A DNA stretch of 64,000 nt, from the NCBI RefSeq assembly GCF_052068095.1, contig NZ_JBQHDG010000036.1, positions 14,095 to 78,094 on the forward strand, written 5' to 3'. The notes below the pieces were generated by a model. It was not told the DNA's origin, did no database searches, and was given only the letters and a program-made list of their open reading frames with translations. The position numbers were made by a program, and so were the translations under genes. This document shows positions 25,689 through 35,395 of this stretch, piece by piece (positions within the stretch are counted from its first letter, which is position 1; each line of letters opens with the position of its first letter). Source of the DNA: Phytohabitans sp052068095. Its GTDB lineage: Bacteria > Actinomycetota > Actinomycetes > Mycobacteriales > Micromonosporaceae.

Positions 25689-26444
25689 GTGACGACAGTG
25701 GCAGCGGGCGAACCGCTCATCGTGCTCGAGTCAGTCAACAAGTGGTTCGGTCCGTTGCACGTGCTCCAGGACGTCGACCTCTCGGTCGACCGCGGTGAGG
25801 TAGTGGTGGTCATCGGGCCGTCCGGCTCGGGCAAGTCCACGCTCTGCCGAGCGATCAACAGGCTCGAGCCGATCAACTCAGGCTCGATCACGTTCGACGG
25901 GCAGCCGCTGCCCGCCGAGGGGCGTGCCCTCGCGCGGCTGCGCAGCGACGTCGGCATGGTCTTCCAGTCGTTCAACCTCTTCGCGCACAAGACGATCCTC
26001 CAGAACGTCACGCTGGGGCCGATCAAGGTGCGCAAGGAGAAGCCGGCGACGGCCCGCGACCGGGCGATGGCGCTCCTGGAGCGCGTCGGCATCGCGAGCC
26101 AGGCGGAAAAGTATCCGGCCCAGCTCTCCGGCGGCCAGCAGCAGCGGGCGGCGATCGCCCGGGCGCTGGCGATGCAGCCGAAGGCGATGCTCTTCGACGA
26201 GCCCACCAGCGCGCTCGACCCGGAGATGGTCGGCGAGGTGCTCGACGTGATGACATCACTGGCCCGAGACGGCATGACGATGGTGGTGGTGACGCACGAG
26301 ATGGGGTTCGCGCGGCACGCCGCCAACCGGGTGGTCTTCATGGCCGACGGCCAGCTCGTCGAGCAGGCAGCACCCGATGAGTTCTTCGGCAGCCCGAAGA
26401 GCGAGCGGGCCAAGGACTTCCTGTCGAAGATCCTGACGCACTAA
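25689..26444 (+). CDS. gluA: Glutamate-type amino-acid ABC transporter, ATP-binding protein
   Basis: The ATPase of a polar amino-acid importer. The start is GTG (25689 or, less likely, 25698). Walker A is GPSGSGKST near 43-51, the Q-loop is VFQSFNLF, the signature is LSGGQQQR and Walker B is MLFDEPTSALD, then a switch His in VVVTHEMGF. The short LARLRSDVGMVFQSFNLFAH block is typical of the polar amino-acid class. It heads a four-gene cluster with a binding protein and two permeases, in the order of the Corynebacterium and Streptomyces gluABCD systems. Glutamate as substrate is inferred from that order. Confidence 0.93.
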   Translation: MTTVAAGEPLIVLESVNKWFGPLHVLQDVDLSVDRGEVVVVIGPSGSGKSTLCRAINRLEPINSGSITFDGQPLPAEGRALARLRSDVGMVFQSFNLFAHKTILQNVTLGPIKVRKEKPATARDRAMALLERVGIASQAEKYPAQLSGGQQQRAAIARALAMQPKAMLFDEPTSALDPEMVGEVLDVMTSLARDGMTMVVVTHEMGFARHAANRVVFMADGQLVEQAAPDEFFGSPKSERAKDFLSKILTH

Positions 26445-26506
26445 GCGTCCACTGTGGAGCATTCCGCCGGGATCCGGGAGCTCCGTCGAAAGAGGAGGGT
26501 TAACAA

Positions 26507-27376
26507 ATGCGTATGTCGCGCTTGACGGCCATCGCCGCGGTGGCGGTGCTGTCTTTGGGCGTCGCCGCGTGTGGGGGCGATGACGGCGATGACGCCGGCT
26601 CGGGTAGTGGTAGCGGCGCGTCCGGCATCGTGGGCAAGGCCGAGAAGGACAAGAAGCTGGTGATCGGTGTCAAGGCCGACCAGCCCGGCCTCGGTCTACA
26701 GACCGGCTCGGCCTACGAAGGCTTCGACATCGAGATCGCGAAGATCATCGCCAAGGGGCTGGGTGTGCCCGAGTCCGGCATCGAGTGGAAGACCACCGTG
26801 TCGGCCAACCGGGAGCCGTTCATCCAGCAGGGCACCGTCGACCTCGTCGTGGCCACGTACACGATCAACGACGAGCGCAAGACGAAGGTGAACTTCGCCG
26901 GTCCGTACTACACGGCTGGTCAGGACCTGCTGGTGCCGACTGGTTCGGACATCACCGGTCCGGAGTCGCTGGACGGCAAGAAGGTCTGCTCCGTCTCCGG
27001 TTCGACGCCGGCCAAGCGGATCCAGACGGACTACCCGAAGGCGCAGCTCCAGCAGTTCGACGCGTACTCCAAGTGCATCACCGCGCTGGCCGGTAACCAG
27101 GTCGACGCGGTGACCACCGACGACATCATCCTGGCCGGGTACGCGGCGCAGGACCAGTACGCGGGCAAGTTCAAGGTGGTGGGCAAGCCGTTCTCGACCG
27201 AGCCGTACGGCATCGGGTTGAAGAAGGACGACTCGGCCGGTTGCAAGAAGATCAACGAGATCCTCACCGCGGCCGGCACCGACGGTTCGTACAAGGCGGC
27301 CTGGGACAACACGCTCGGCAAGAGCGGCACCCCGGCACCGACCCTGGACACCAGCAAGCTGACCAACTGCGGCTGA
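26507..27376 (+). CDS. gluB: Glutamate-type ABC transporter, substrate-binding lipoprotein
   Basis: The extracytoplasmic binding protein, 289 residues, with AGGAGG upstream of ATG. The lipobox is GVAAC with Cys near 22, then an acidic Gly/Ser linker. The SBP_bac_3 domain shows KLVIGVKADQPGLGLQ, YEGFDIEIAKIIAKGLG, and FAGPYYTAGQDLLV, with TTDDIILAGYAA in the second lobe. A hairpin after its stop separates it from the permease genes and probably raises its level over theirs. Confidence 0.94.
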   Translation: MRMSRLTAIAAVAVLSLGVAACGGDDGDDAGSGSGSGASGIVGKAEKDKKLVIGVKADQPGLGLQTGSAYEGFDIEIAKIIAKGLGVPESGIEWKTTVSANREPFIQQGTVDLVVATYTINDERKTKVNFAGPYYTAGQDLLVPTGSDITGPESLDGKKVCSVSGSTPAKRIQTDYPKAQLQQFDAYSKCITALAGNQVDAVTTDDIILAGYAAQDQYAGKFKVVGKPFSTEPYGIGLKKDDSAGCKKINEILTAAGTDGSYKAAWDNTLGKSGTPAPTLDTSKLTNCG

Positions 27377-27385
27377 CATCCGCGG

Positions 27386-27419
27386 GAGTGGGGTCGGCCC
27401 GCGACGGCCGGCCCCACTC
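27386..27419 (+). terminator. Intra-operon hairpin between gluB and gluC
   Basis: GAGTGGGGTCGGCC pairs with GGCCGGCCCCACTC (13 of 14 pairs) around a 6-nt loop, starting 9 bp after the gluB stop. It can act as an attenuator or stabilise the 3' end of a gluAB message, giving more binding protein than permease. Confidence 0.8.
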
Positions 27420-27445
27420 GCTTGGGCGCCAATAGGGAGTGGACC

Positions 27446-28120
27446 ATGCACGTCTTCCAGGACTCGGCCAACGTCGACCTGGTGTTGAACGGGTTCTCCT
27501 GGATCCTCCGCCTCACCCTCGTGTCGGCGGCGTTCGCACTGGTGCTCGGCATCCTGCTGGCGGCGATGCGGGTGTCGCCGGTGCCGGTGCTGCGCGGCTT
27601 CGGCACGGCCTGGGTCAACATCTTCCGCAACACGCCGCTGACGCTGGTCCTCGTCTTCTGCTACTTCGCCCTCTTCTCCACGCTGGGGCTGAAACTCTCG
27701 GACAACATCGAGCTCAACAACTTCTGGTTGGGCGTCATCGGCCTCTCGGTCTACACCGCGGCCTTCGTCTGCGAGGCGTTTCGCTCCGGCGTCAACACCG
27801 TGCCGGCCGGCCAGGCGGAGGCTGCGCGCGCGATCGGGCTCACCTTCAGCCAGATCCTGCGGATCATCATCCTGCCCCAGGCCGGGCGCTCGGTGATCGG
27901 ACCGCTGGGCAGCGTCTTCATCGCCCTGGCGAAAAACAGCACGGTCGCCGTCGTGATCGGCGTCCTCGAGGCATCCGACGCCATGCGCAGCCTCATCAAC
28001 GACAACGGCGACGCGGTCATCGAAATCTTCCTTGTCTTCGCCGGCATCTTCGTGCTGTTCCTGGTGCCGACCGGCTACCTGTTCGGCTGGCTAGCCAACC
28101 GTTTCGCAGTGAGGCGTTAG
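27446..28120 (+). CDS. gluC: Glutamate-type ABC transporter, permease
   Basis: ATG 27446 with GGGAG upstream; the frame is open 8 codons earlier but without a site. The 224-residue membrane protein has about five transmembrane segments (ILRLTLVSAAFALVLGILLA first) and the EAA-type loop SVYTAAFVCEAFRSGVNTVPAGQAEAARAIG that docks on the ATPase. It lies directly before gluD with no gap. Confidence 0.93.
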   Translation: MHVFQDSANVDLVLNGFSWILRLTLVSAAFALVLGILLAAMRVSPVPVLRGFGTAWVNIFRNTPLTLVLVFCYFALFSTLGLKLSDNIELNNFWLGVIGLSVYTAAFVCEAFRSGVNTVPAGQAEAARAIGLTFSQILRIIILPQAGRSVIGPLGSVFIALAKNSTVAVVIGVLEASDAMRSLINDNGDAVIEIFLVFAGIFVLFLVPTGYLFGWLANRFAVRR

Positions 28121-28993
28121 ATGAGCGACCGCACGGTTCTCTACGACCACCCGGGCCCCAAGGCCATCCGGCGCAACCGGATCCTCACGGTCGTCTTCGG
28201 GCTCGCGCTGATCGCGCTGCTGTGGTGGGTCTACTCGAAGTTCGACGAGAAGGGCCAGTTCGCCGGACCGCTGTGGGAGCCCTTCGCGAAGTCTGGCACG
28301 TGGACCGACTTCATCCTCCCCGGCCTGTGGGCGACCCTGAAGGCGGCGGCCACCGGCATGGTGCTGTCGCTGGCGTTCGGCATCATCTTCGCCGTCGGGC
28401 GTCTCTCCGACCACTGGTGGATCAGCGTCCCGGCCGGCATGGTCGTCGAGTTCTTCCGCGCCGTGCCGCTGCTGCTCATGATCTTCTTTATCTTCTACGG
28501 CGTGCCGTTTCTCATCGACGGCCCGGTGGAGGCGTTCTGGGCCGTGGTCGTCGGCCTGACGCTCTACAACGGCTCGGTGCTGGCCGAAGCGTTCCGCGCC
28601 GGCATCCGCGCCGTGCCCGGTGGCCAGTCCGAGGCCGCGTACGCGGTCGGCATGCGCAAGGGCCAGGTCATGCAGCACATCCTTGTGCCGCAGGCGGCCC
28701 GCGCGATGCTCCCCCTGATTGTCAGCCAGCTTGTGGTGCTGCTGAAGGACACGGCGCTGGGCTACATCGTGGCCTACCCCGAACTGCTCCAGCGCGGCGT
28801 CAACGACCTGCCCGCCAACTACGGCAACGTGGTCGCCGCGGCGATCGTCGTCGCCGCCATCTACATCGTGGTCAACTCGCTGCTGACCCTGCTGGCCAAC
28901 TGGCTCGACCGCCGCACCAAGCGCCAGGGTCGCGCTCCCCGGGAAGAGGCGGCCGCGCCACCCTCGGCCGCGGTGGTGGAGCCGCAGGGCTAA
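28121..28993 (+). CDS. gluD: Glutamate-type ABC transporter, permease
   Basis: A 290-residue membrane permease whose ATG follows the gluC stop immediately, so translation is coupled. It has an N-terminal helix (ILTVVFGLALIALLWWVY), a long periplasmic loop, and the EAA loop NGSVLAEAFRAGIRAVPGGQ. The C-terminal 30 residues are charged and Ala-rich. It forms the membrane channel with gluC. Confidence 0.93.
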   Translation: MSDRTVLYDHPGPKAIRRNRILTVVFGLALIALLWWVYSKFDEKGQFAGPLWEPFAKSGTWTDFILPGLWATLKAAATGMVLSLAFGIIFAVGRLSDHWWISVPAGMVVEFFRAVPLLLMIFFIFYGVPFLIDGPVEAFWAVVVGLTLYNGSVLAEAFRAGIRAVPGGQSEAAYAVGMRKGQVMQHILVPQAARAMLPLIVSQLVVLLKDTALGYIVAYPELLQRGVNDLPANYGNVVAAAIVVAAIYIVVNSLLTLLANWLDRRTKRQGRAPREEAAAPPSAAVVEPQG

Positions 28994-29017
28994 GGCGGAT
29001 TGCCTGAGTACGCGTTC

Positions 29018-29190
29018 CTTGAGCTACCGCGATGTGCGTCGTGGTCCATGCCGTTGCGCGGGGCCCCCGGGAAACGTGGAGCGCGGCGGAGCGTTTTTGG
29101 GGTGCATAGGGGTGAGCCGCAAGCAACAGCGGACGGGTGAGGCCGCGGGAGCAACGGCATGGACCACGACGGACGCCGCGGTAGCTCACA
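29018..29190. repeat. Repeat module A inverted pair with module C
   Basis: A plus-strand A copy begins GAGCTACCGCGATGTGCGTC (29021) and carries module C at 29056-29107 (GCGCGGGGCCCCCGG to GGGGTGCAT). Straight after it a minus-strand A copy (29108-29190) ends GGTAGCTCACA. The two A arms could form a long imperfect stem. The pair fills the 305-bp gap between the convergent gluD and RNase Y genes; no gene is seen there. Confidence 0.88.
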
Positions 29191-29298
29191 GTTTCTCTTC
29201 CCGGCGACGAACCCGCGACGCCCGGCGTCCGAGGCCGAGAAGCCGGCAGCACGTCGGCGGGCGATGGCGCTCGCGCGACGTTTGCGTAATCACCGAGG

Positions 29299-31077
29299 TC
29301 AGCGAGCGATCTCCGTGACCCGGGACTCGCGGACCACCGTCACGCGGATCTGCCCGGGGTAGGTGAGCTCCTCCTCGATCTGCTTCGCCACGTCGCGGGC
29401 CAGCACGGCGGCGCCGATGTCGTCGACGTCGTCGGGCTTGACCATCACCCGGATCTCGCGGCCGGCCTGCATCGCGAAGACCTTCTCCACGCCGGTCTTG
29501 CCGGCGGCGATCTCCTCGATCCGCTCCAGCCGCTTGACGTACGCCTCGAGGCTCTCCCGCCGCGCCCCCGGCCGGCCGCCGGAGCAGGCGTCCGAGGCCT
29601 GGGTCAGAACCGCCTCGATGGTCTGCGGCGGCACCTCGTTGTGGTGCGCCTCGATCGCGTGGACGACCTCTTCCGGCTCGCCGTACTTGCGGGCGAGGTC
29701 GGCGCCGATCAGCGCGTGGCTCCCCTCCACCTCGTGGGTGAGTGCCTTGCCGATGTCGTGCAGGAACGCGCACCGTTTGATCATCTGCGCGTCGAGCCGG
29801 AGCTCGGCGGCCATGATGCCGGCGATGTGCGCGGTCTCGACGAGGTGCTTGAGCACGTTCTGCCCGTAGGAGGTGCGGTAGCGCAGCCGGCCCAGCAGCG
29901 TCATCAGCTCCGGGTGCAGGTCGGTGATGCCCACCTCGACGAGCGCGTCCTCCGCGGCGCGCTCGCACAGCCGCTCCACCTCGTGCTTGGCGGTCTCGAA
30001 GACCTCCTCGATGCGGTGCGGGTGGATCCGCCCGTCGAGTACCAGCTTTTCCAGGGTGAGGCGGCCAATCTCGCGCCGCACCGGGTCGAAGCAGGAGAGC
30101 AGGACCGCTTCGGGCGTGTCGTCGATGATCAGGTTGACGCCGGTCACCGACTCGAAGGCGCGGATGTTGCGGCCCTCGCGGCCGATGATGCGCCCCTTCA
30201 TCTCGTCGCCGGGCAGGTGGAGCACGCTGACCACGCTCTCCGCGGTCTGCTCGCTCGCCACCCGCTGGATCGCGTCGACCACGATGTGGCGGGCACGCTG
30301 CTCGGCGGTGCTGCGCGCGTCGTTTTCGATGTCGCGGACGAGCAGCGCCGCCTCCCGCTTGGCCTGCCCCTCGATCGCTTCGACGAGCTCGGCCTTGGCC
30401 GCGTCGACGGTGAGCCCGGCGACCCGCTCCAGCTCGCGCCGGCGCAGCTCCTCCGCCTCGACGAGCGTCGCCTCGCGTTCGGCCAGGGCCGCCTCGCGCT
30501 CGGCCAGCTCGGCCTCGGCCGCCGCGATCCGCCGGTCGCGCTCGGCGATCCGGTCCAGCTCCTCGGTGTGCTGCCGCTCCCGCTCGTCGATCCGCGCGGT
30601 GCGCCGCTCCAGATCCGCGGCCTGCTCCTTGACGGTCGTGCTGAGCATGGCGATCTCGCGCTCACCGCTGCGCCGCGCCGCCGCCCGCGCCTGCTCCGCG
30701 TCCGCCTCGGCCTGCCGGTGTGCCCGTTCGAGGATGGTGTCGGCCTCGGCCCGGGCCGCGTCGAGCACCCGGCGCGCCTCCGCACGCGCCGCGCGGGCCT
30801 CGGCCTTGGCCTCCGCCGCGTCCGTACGGGCCGCGGTGGCGGCGTTCTTGGCCTGCTCCGCCGCGGACGTCGCCTCGCCGGCCGCGCTGCGCAGCGCGGC
30901 CAGGGACTCCTCCTGGCGGTCTCGCTCGGCCACGAACGCCGGATCTTCGGCCCGCTCCACCGCGGGCTGGGGCACCGTCAGGCCACGCAGCGCCCGCGCG
31001 CCGAGAGCGATCGCCACAAGCACGAGTACGGCCAGCGCCAGCACCGCGATCAGCAGTACTACGGTCATCCCGCCCAT
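29299..31077 (-). CDS. rny: Ribonuclease Y
   Basis: A membrane-anchored endoribonuclease that starts mRNA decay. Start MGGMTVVLLIAV has GGGAGG five bases upstream. The 592-residue protein has an N-terminal transmembrane helix (about 4-28), a long Ala/Glu/Arg coiled coil (about 50-270), a KH RNA-binding domain (GDEMKGRIIGREGRNIRAFE) and an HD domain with the metal-binding HDIGKAL near 440 and EAHHNEV. The coiled coil is longer and more Ala-rich than in Firmicutes. RNase Y is not universal in actinobacteria, many of which rely on RNase E; both may be present. Confidence 0.95.
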   Translation of the reverse strand: MGGMTVVLLIAVLALAVLVLVAIALGARALRGLTVPQPAVERAEDPAFVAERDRQEESLAALRSAAGEATSAAEQAKNAATAARTDAAEAKAEARAARAEARRVLDAARAEADTILERAHRQAEADAEQARAAARRSGEREIAMLSTTVKEQAADLERRTARIDERERQHTEELDRIAERDRRIAAAEAELAEREAALAEREATLVEAEELRRRELERVAGLTVDAAKAELVEAIEGQAKREAALLVRDIENDARSTAEQRARHIVVDAIQRVASEQTAESVVSVLHLPGDEMKGRIIGREGRNIRAFESVTGVNLIIDDTPEAVLLSCFDPVRREIGRLTLEKLVLDGRIHPHRIEEVFETAKHEVERLCERAAEDALVEVGITDLHPELMTLLGRLRYRTSYGQNVLKHLVETAHIAGIMAAELRLDAQMIKRCAFLHDIGKALTHEVEGSHALIGADLARKYGEPEEVVHAIEAHHNEVPPQTIEAVLTQASDACSGGRPGARRESLEAYVKRLERIEEIAAGKTGVEKVFAMQAGREIRVMVKPDDVDDIGAAVLARDVAKQIEEELTYPGQIRVTVVRESRVTEIAR

Positions 31078-31495
31078 GCCGCCTCCCTTCGCCGCCTCGG
31101 GCGCCGGGGGGCGGGTTGTGCCCGCCCACTGACGCGCCTTACGGCTGTGTCGCCCGACCGAGGCAGCGGGCCGCAGGTACGACCGCCAGCGGCGCCCACC
31201 TGGGGCACCGCCACTGGCCTGATATGTCACGCCGTCGCCGACGCGGCCCGGTCGACGACGGATCTAAAGTGATGCCGTACTGTTACGCGATCTATGTTGT
31301 GCGATTAGCCTGCGATGGTCGGGCTTTCTCGTCTGTAACGCGAGGCTAGGTCGCGAGTGGCGGTTCGGTCAAGGACCCATGATCCGGCCGAAGCCGGGAC
31401 GTTCGGCATTCGAACGCTCACACGCAGGTCATGGCCGGTACGGGCATTCCGGGACGAGTCACGAACGCCGCACATTTTTCGGCCAACCTGCGCGA
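31078..31495. other. Intergenic region upstream of rny
   Basis: A 418-bp gap between the RNase Y start and the stop of the next minus-strand gene. It must hold the RNase Y promoter. The part around 31255-31350 is less GC-rich than its surroundings. I see no gene, no repeat module and no convincing hairpin in it. Confidence 0.5.
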
Positions 31496-32212
31496 TCATT
31501 CGGCCGACCCCGGGGTCCTCCCAAAGGTCAACGCGGCTTCCACCAGAGCGCGATTGTCGGGTGCCATCGTGCCATCCGGCATCGTCCGGGTGTCCTCCAG
31601 CCCCACACGCGCGTGCAGGCCGAGCCGCATCGCCTCGCGCAGGACCGCCCAGACCGCCGGCCCCTCCGCGTGGAGGAGCACGGGAGGGTCGCTTCCCAGC
31701 GCGTCCAGCATCGCGTGTGCGTTGGCCAGGGCCCGCTCCTCCTCCGGCTCCATGCACTCCAGCAGCAGCCGCAGGCAGGGCACGCGCCACGCCTGGTAGG
31801 CCGCCACGGCCGCCGGCGTCCACAGCCCCGCCTCCACGCCGATCCCCCGCGCGTGCAGAGCCGCCGCGACCCGCTCGGCACCCTCCTCGTGCGCGTTGAC
31901 CGAGGCGAAGTCCGGCAGCACCCGCCACGACTCGATCGCGGCGACCCGCTCCCCCGGATCGGGCGCCATCCACGCGCCGGTGCTCACCCCGACGGGCAGC
32001 TCCGGGCAGGCCCGCCGCAACGCCGCCACGGTCGCGTCCACCGCCTCCGCGGCGAGCGTCTCCCGCCCCTCCTCGTCGCGCGGGTGGACGTGTACGGCGG
32101 CCGCGCCCGCGGTCTCGCACCGCACCGCGTCGGCCGCCACCTCGGCGGGCGTGATCGGCACCGCGGGGTGCTCGTGCCGGAGTACGCCGCCGTTCAGGCA
32201 GGCCTTGAGCAT
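31496..32212 (-). CDS. BKACE family (3-keto-5-aminohexanoate cleavage type) protein
   Basis: A 238-residue TIM-barrel protein of the beta-keto acid cleavage family, which condenses a beta-keto acid with acetyl-CoA. It starts MLKACLNGGVLRHEHPAVPI and shows AVHVHPRDEEGRETL (metal-binding HVH) and VGVSTGAWM. The C-terminal RVGLEDTRTMPDGTMAPDN is the usual GLED active-site segment. It is somewhat shorter than the typical 270-300 residues. There is no lysine-fermentation context here, so the substrate is unknown; the family is catalytically diverse. Confidence 0.9.
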   Translation of the reverse strand: MLKACLNGGVLRHEHPAVPITPAEVAADAVRCETAGAAAVHVHPRDEEGRETLAAEAVDATVAALRRACPELPVGVSTGAWMAPDPGERVAAIESWRVLPDFASVNAHEEGAERVAAALHARGIGVEAGLWTPAAVAAYQAWRVPCLRLLLECMEPEEERALANAHAMLDALGSDPPVLLHAEGPAVWAVLREAMRLGLHARVGLEDTRTMPDGTMAPDNRALVEAALTFGRTPGSAE

Positions 32213-32398
32213 TCCCCCATTCTGCGACCGCGCGGGCTCAGCCGCGCTCGGAGGGCTTTACCAGGCTCAGCCACCTCGCGGCCTCGTCGGCGGGCAACCG
32301 GCCGTCCACAGGCCGTCGAGATTGCGATCATCCACGCCCGGGGACCCTGACGGCTCGCGGCACGATCGGCAGCCCCGTCCGCGCGGCTCCACTGTGGA

Positions 32399-32480
32399 GA
32401 TTTGAGCTACCGCGAAGTCCGTCGTGGTCTATGCCGTTGCTCCCGCGGCCTCACCCATTCGCCGTTGGTCGCGGTCAGCC
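32399..32480 (+). repeat. Repeat module A, copy 8
   Basis: TTTGAGCTACCGCGAAGTCC, GTCTATGCCGTTGC, TCCCGCGGCCTCACCCATTC, GTTGGTCGCGGTCAGCC. It lies about 190 bp upstream of the BKACE start, in a 905-bp gap that also holds module B copy 4 and the A/C copy at 32957. The rest of the gap shows no convincing gene. Confidence 0.88.
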
Positions 32481-32728
32481 CTTTAAGCCTCCGGACCATC
32501 AGGATCGTGAAGGCGCCATCCCGACGGCCATCGACCCCGTCAAGAGCCGAGCATGCCAACGCCCGAGGCGCCATCGTTGGGCCTGACTGTTACGACCGTC
32601 TGGCGCCGCGCTCTTGGGCGACGTGCCGGGGGGCGATTGGGGTTTGCCCATCCTGTCGCTTGCTAGCGTCGTTGGCTCGAGCTTTCGTTGCGCCGAGTAA
32701 CCGTCGCGACAGGGTTAGCGGCCCCCGG

Positions 32729-32785
32729 GTCGAGATCTTGGAGAGTTAGGGCGACATTTCGACCCTAGGTTTCCTAGATCTCAAA
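32729..32785 (+). repeat. Repeat module B, copy 4 (57-nt hairpin)
   Basis: Left arm GTCGAGATCTTGGAGAG...AGGG, 11-nt loop CGACATTTCGA, right arm CCCTAGG...ATCTCAAA. Same orientation as copy 2, with a shared flank before it (GCGCCGAGTAACCGTCGCGA). The right arm has diverged more than in the other copies. Confidence 0.8.
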
Positions 32786-32956
32786 GTCCCCGACTCGGGC
32801 CAGTGACGTCGCGTTACCTCCGTGCGACTTGGATCTTGGCCGAGTGCGTGGGCAGGACGGCAGCGGATCGCGGTCTGTCTGCGTTGTGGTCCATGCCGTT
32901 GCTCCCTCGGCCACACCGTCCGTGGTTCACAAACCGCACCCGCTCGGCGAGACTGC

Positions 32957-33084
32957 CGCGCCCAACGGCGGACGGGTGAGGCCGCGGGAAATGCCACCCC
33001 AAAAACGCTCCGCCGCGCTCCACATTTTCCCCGGGGTCCCGCGCGACGGCATAGACCACGACGCACATCGCGGTAGCCCAAATC
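32957..33084 (-). repeat. Repeat module A containing module C, copy 9
   Basis: Minus-strand A copy from GGTAGCCCAAAT back to CAACGGCGGACGGGTGAGGC, interrupted by module C at 32989-33044 (AAATGCCACCCCAAAAACGC to GGGGTCCCGCGC). A partial plus-strand A piece (GTGGTCCATGCCGTTGCTCC) lies at about 32886-32905. The copy ends about 33 bp before the recX stop. Confidence 0.85.
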
Positions 33085-33117
33085 GCGGTCGAGGCCGCCT
33101 GCTGGTCCGCCCGCGGG

Positions 33118-34107
33118 TCAGTCGGTGCGGTCGCCACCCTCCATGTCGGCCAGTGCGTCCGCGTCGACGGCGTCGGCGAACTCGGCGGCCTCCGCGCTCT
33201 GCGCCGCCATCGCGTCCTTGACCACGCGGATGGCCAGGCCCGGGCCGTAGCCCTTGCGGGCGAGCATGCCCACCAGCCGGCGGAAGATGGCCTCGGGCTC
33301 GCCCCGGGCCACACGCAGCTTGCGGTCGACGAGCGCCCGCGCGGTGGCCTCCTCGGTGTCGGGGTCGAGGTCGTCGAGGGCGGCGCCGGCCGTCTCGGCG
33401 TCGACGCCCTTGCGGCGCAGCTCGTTGGCGAGGGCGCGGCGGGCCAGCCCGCGGCCGTGGTGGCGGCTGGAGACCCACGCGCGGGCGAACGCCGCGTCGT
33501 CGATCATGCCGACCTCGTCGTAGCGCTCGAGGACCTGCACCGCCACCTCGGGCGAGATGCCCCGCCGGGCGAGCGCGGTGGCCAGCTCGGCGCGCGTGCG
33601 CGGGCGGACGGCGAGCTGAGCGAGGCAGATCTCGCGGGCCCGCTCGGCCTCGTCGCGCGGCGGCTCGCCGTCTGCGGCGGGGCGACGACCACCCCAACGC
33701 CCACGCCCGCCCAAAAGCTCGTCACGCGACTCGCCGTCCACGGCAGGGCGACCACCACCCCAACGCCCACGCCCACCCGAAAGCTCGCCACGCGACTCGC
33801 CGTCCGCCGCGAGGCGCGCATCACCCCAGCGCCCGCCCGCAAGCTCGCCGTCCGGCGCGGGGCGGCCGCCGGCCCGGCGGCCGCGCCCACGTGGGGGCTC
33901 GTCGTGCGGGTCCGCCTCGGGGGCCGGCCTCGAGGCGGGAGCGGGCACCGCGCCCTCCGGCCACTCGAACTCGCCCTCGTCTGGGCCGGGTGCGGGCAGC
34001 GGGCGGCGGCTGGCGGGCGTCGCTGAGGAACCGCGAGAAGAACGGGCTCGGGGCGGCGCGGCATCCCAGCCCCGCCCCGAGCGTGCGCCACGCCGTCGTC
34101 CGGGCAT
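33118..34107 (-). CDS. recX: RecA regulator RecX with repeat-bearing N-terminal extension
   Basis: RecX modulates RecA filament growth. It lies 11 bp after recA in the same direction. The start MPGRRRGARSGRGW gives 329 residues. Only the last 180 or so form the three-helix-repeat RecX domain (DEAERAREICLAQLAVRPRT, MIDDAAFARAWVSSRHHGRG, AIFRRLVGMLARKGYGPGLA). The first 150 are a low-complexity Arg/Gly/Pro region holding a 22-residue tandem repeat. Typical RecX has about 160-200 residues, so the extension is unusual, although actinobacterial RecX is often long at the N-terminus. The extension is probably disordered. Confidence 0.93.
   Translation of the reverse strand: MPGRRRGARSGRGWDAAPPRARSSRGSSATPASRRPLPAPGPDEGEFEWPEGAVPAPASRPAPEADPHDEPPRGRGRRAGGRPAPDGELAGGRWGDARLAADGESRGELSGGRGRWGGGRPAVDGESRDELLGGRGRWGGRRPAADGEPPRDEAERAREICLAQLAVRPRTRAELATALARRGISPEVAVQVLERYDEVGMIDDAAFARAWVSSRHHGRGLARRALANELRRKGVDAETAGAALDDLDPDTEEATARALVDRKLRVARGEPEAIFRRLVGMLARKGYGPGLAIRVVKDAMAAQSAEAAEFADAVDADALADMEGGDRTD
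33664..33831 (-). repeat. 66-bp in-frame tandem repeats in recX
   Basis: Residues 93-114, 115-136 and the start of a third unit (137-148) share RWGG.RPA.DGES.ELL.GGRG, each full unit being 22 residues (66 bp). A shorter, diverged piece (GGRPAPDGELAGG) precedes them. The DNA identity between units is high (GACTCGCCGTCC and CCCCAACGCCCACGCCC recur), so the array probably expanded recently. Confidence 0.85.
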
Positions 34108-34118
34108 GGCGGGCCGGG

Positions 34119-35168
<1,050 letters not shown>

Positions 35169-35311
35169 TGCCGCCACCCCTACATTCGCCGCCTTCGCGG
35201 GCGTCTTCGCCGAAGAGCTTCTCGTCACGCGGACACGCTAGGCGCTGGGTCTGACAGAAAACAGCCGACGAGCCGCAACCTGTGGACAAGCACCCAGGTG
35301 TGGACAATAGC

Positions 35312-35325
35312 CGAACACCTGTACG
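35312..35325 (-). promoter_or_regulatory. LexA box upstream of recA
   Basis: CGAACACCTGTACG fits CGAAC-N4-GTTCG with one change (GTACG), the same variant as the second box near lexA. It is 144 bp from the recA start, in the gap between the DUF3046 gene and recA. Confidence 0.8.
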
Positions 35326-35395
35326 ACGCAAGTGCCGACACGCCACACAAAGAGTCCGTTAACCCGAAGATGACCGAACGAAGTCAGGACGGCAC

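Noticed and set aside
15141..33084. CRISPR array
   Set aside because: Repeats A and B are dispersed over tens of kilobases, in both orientations, without regular spacers and without cas genes.
5847..33084. Insertion sequence or integrase associated with the A/B/C repeats
   Set aside because: No transposase or recombinase frame was found within or beside any copy in this window; the elements are too short to code for one.
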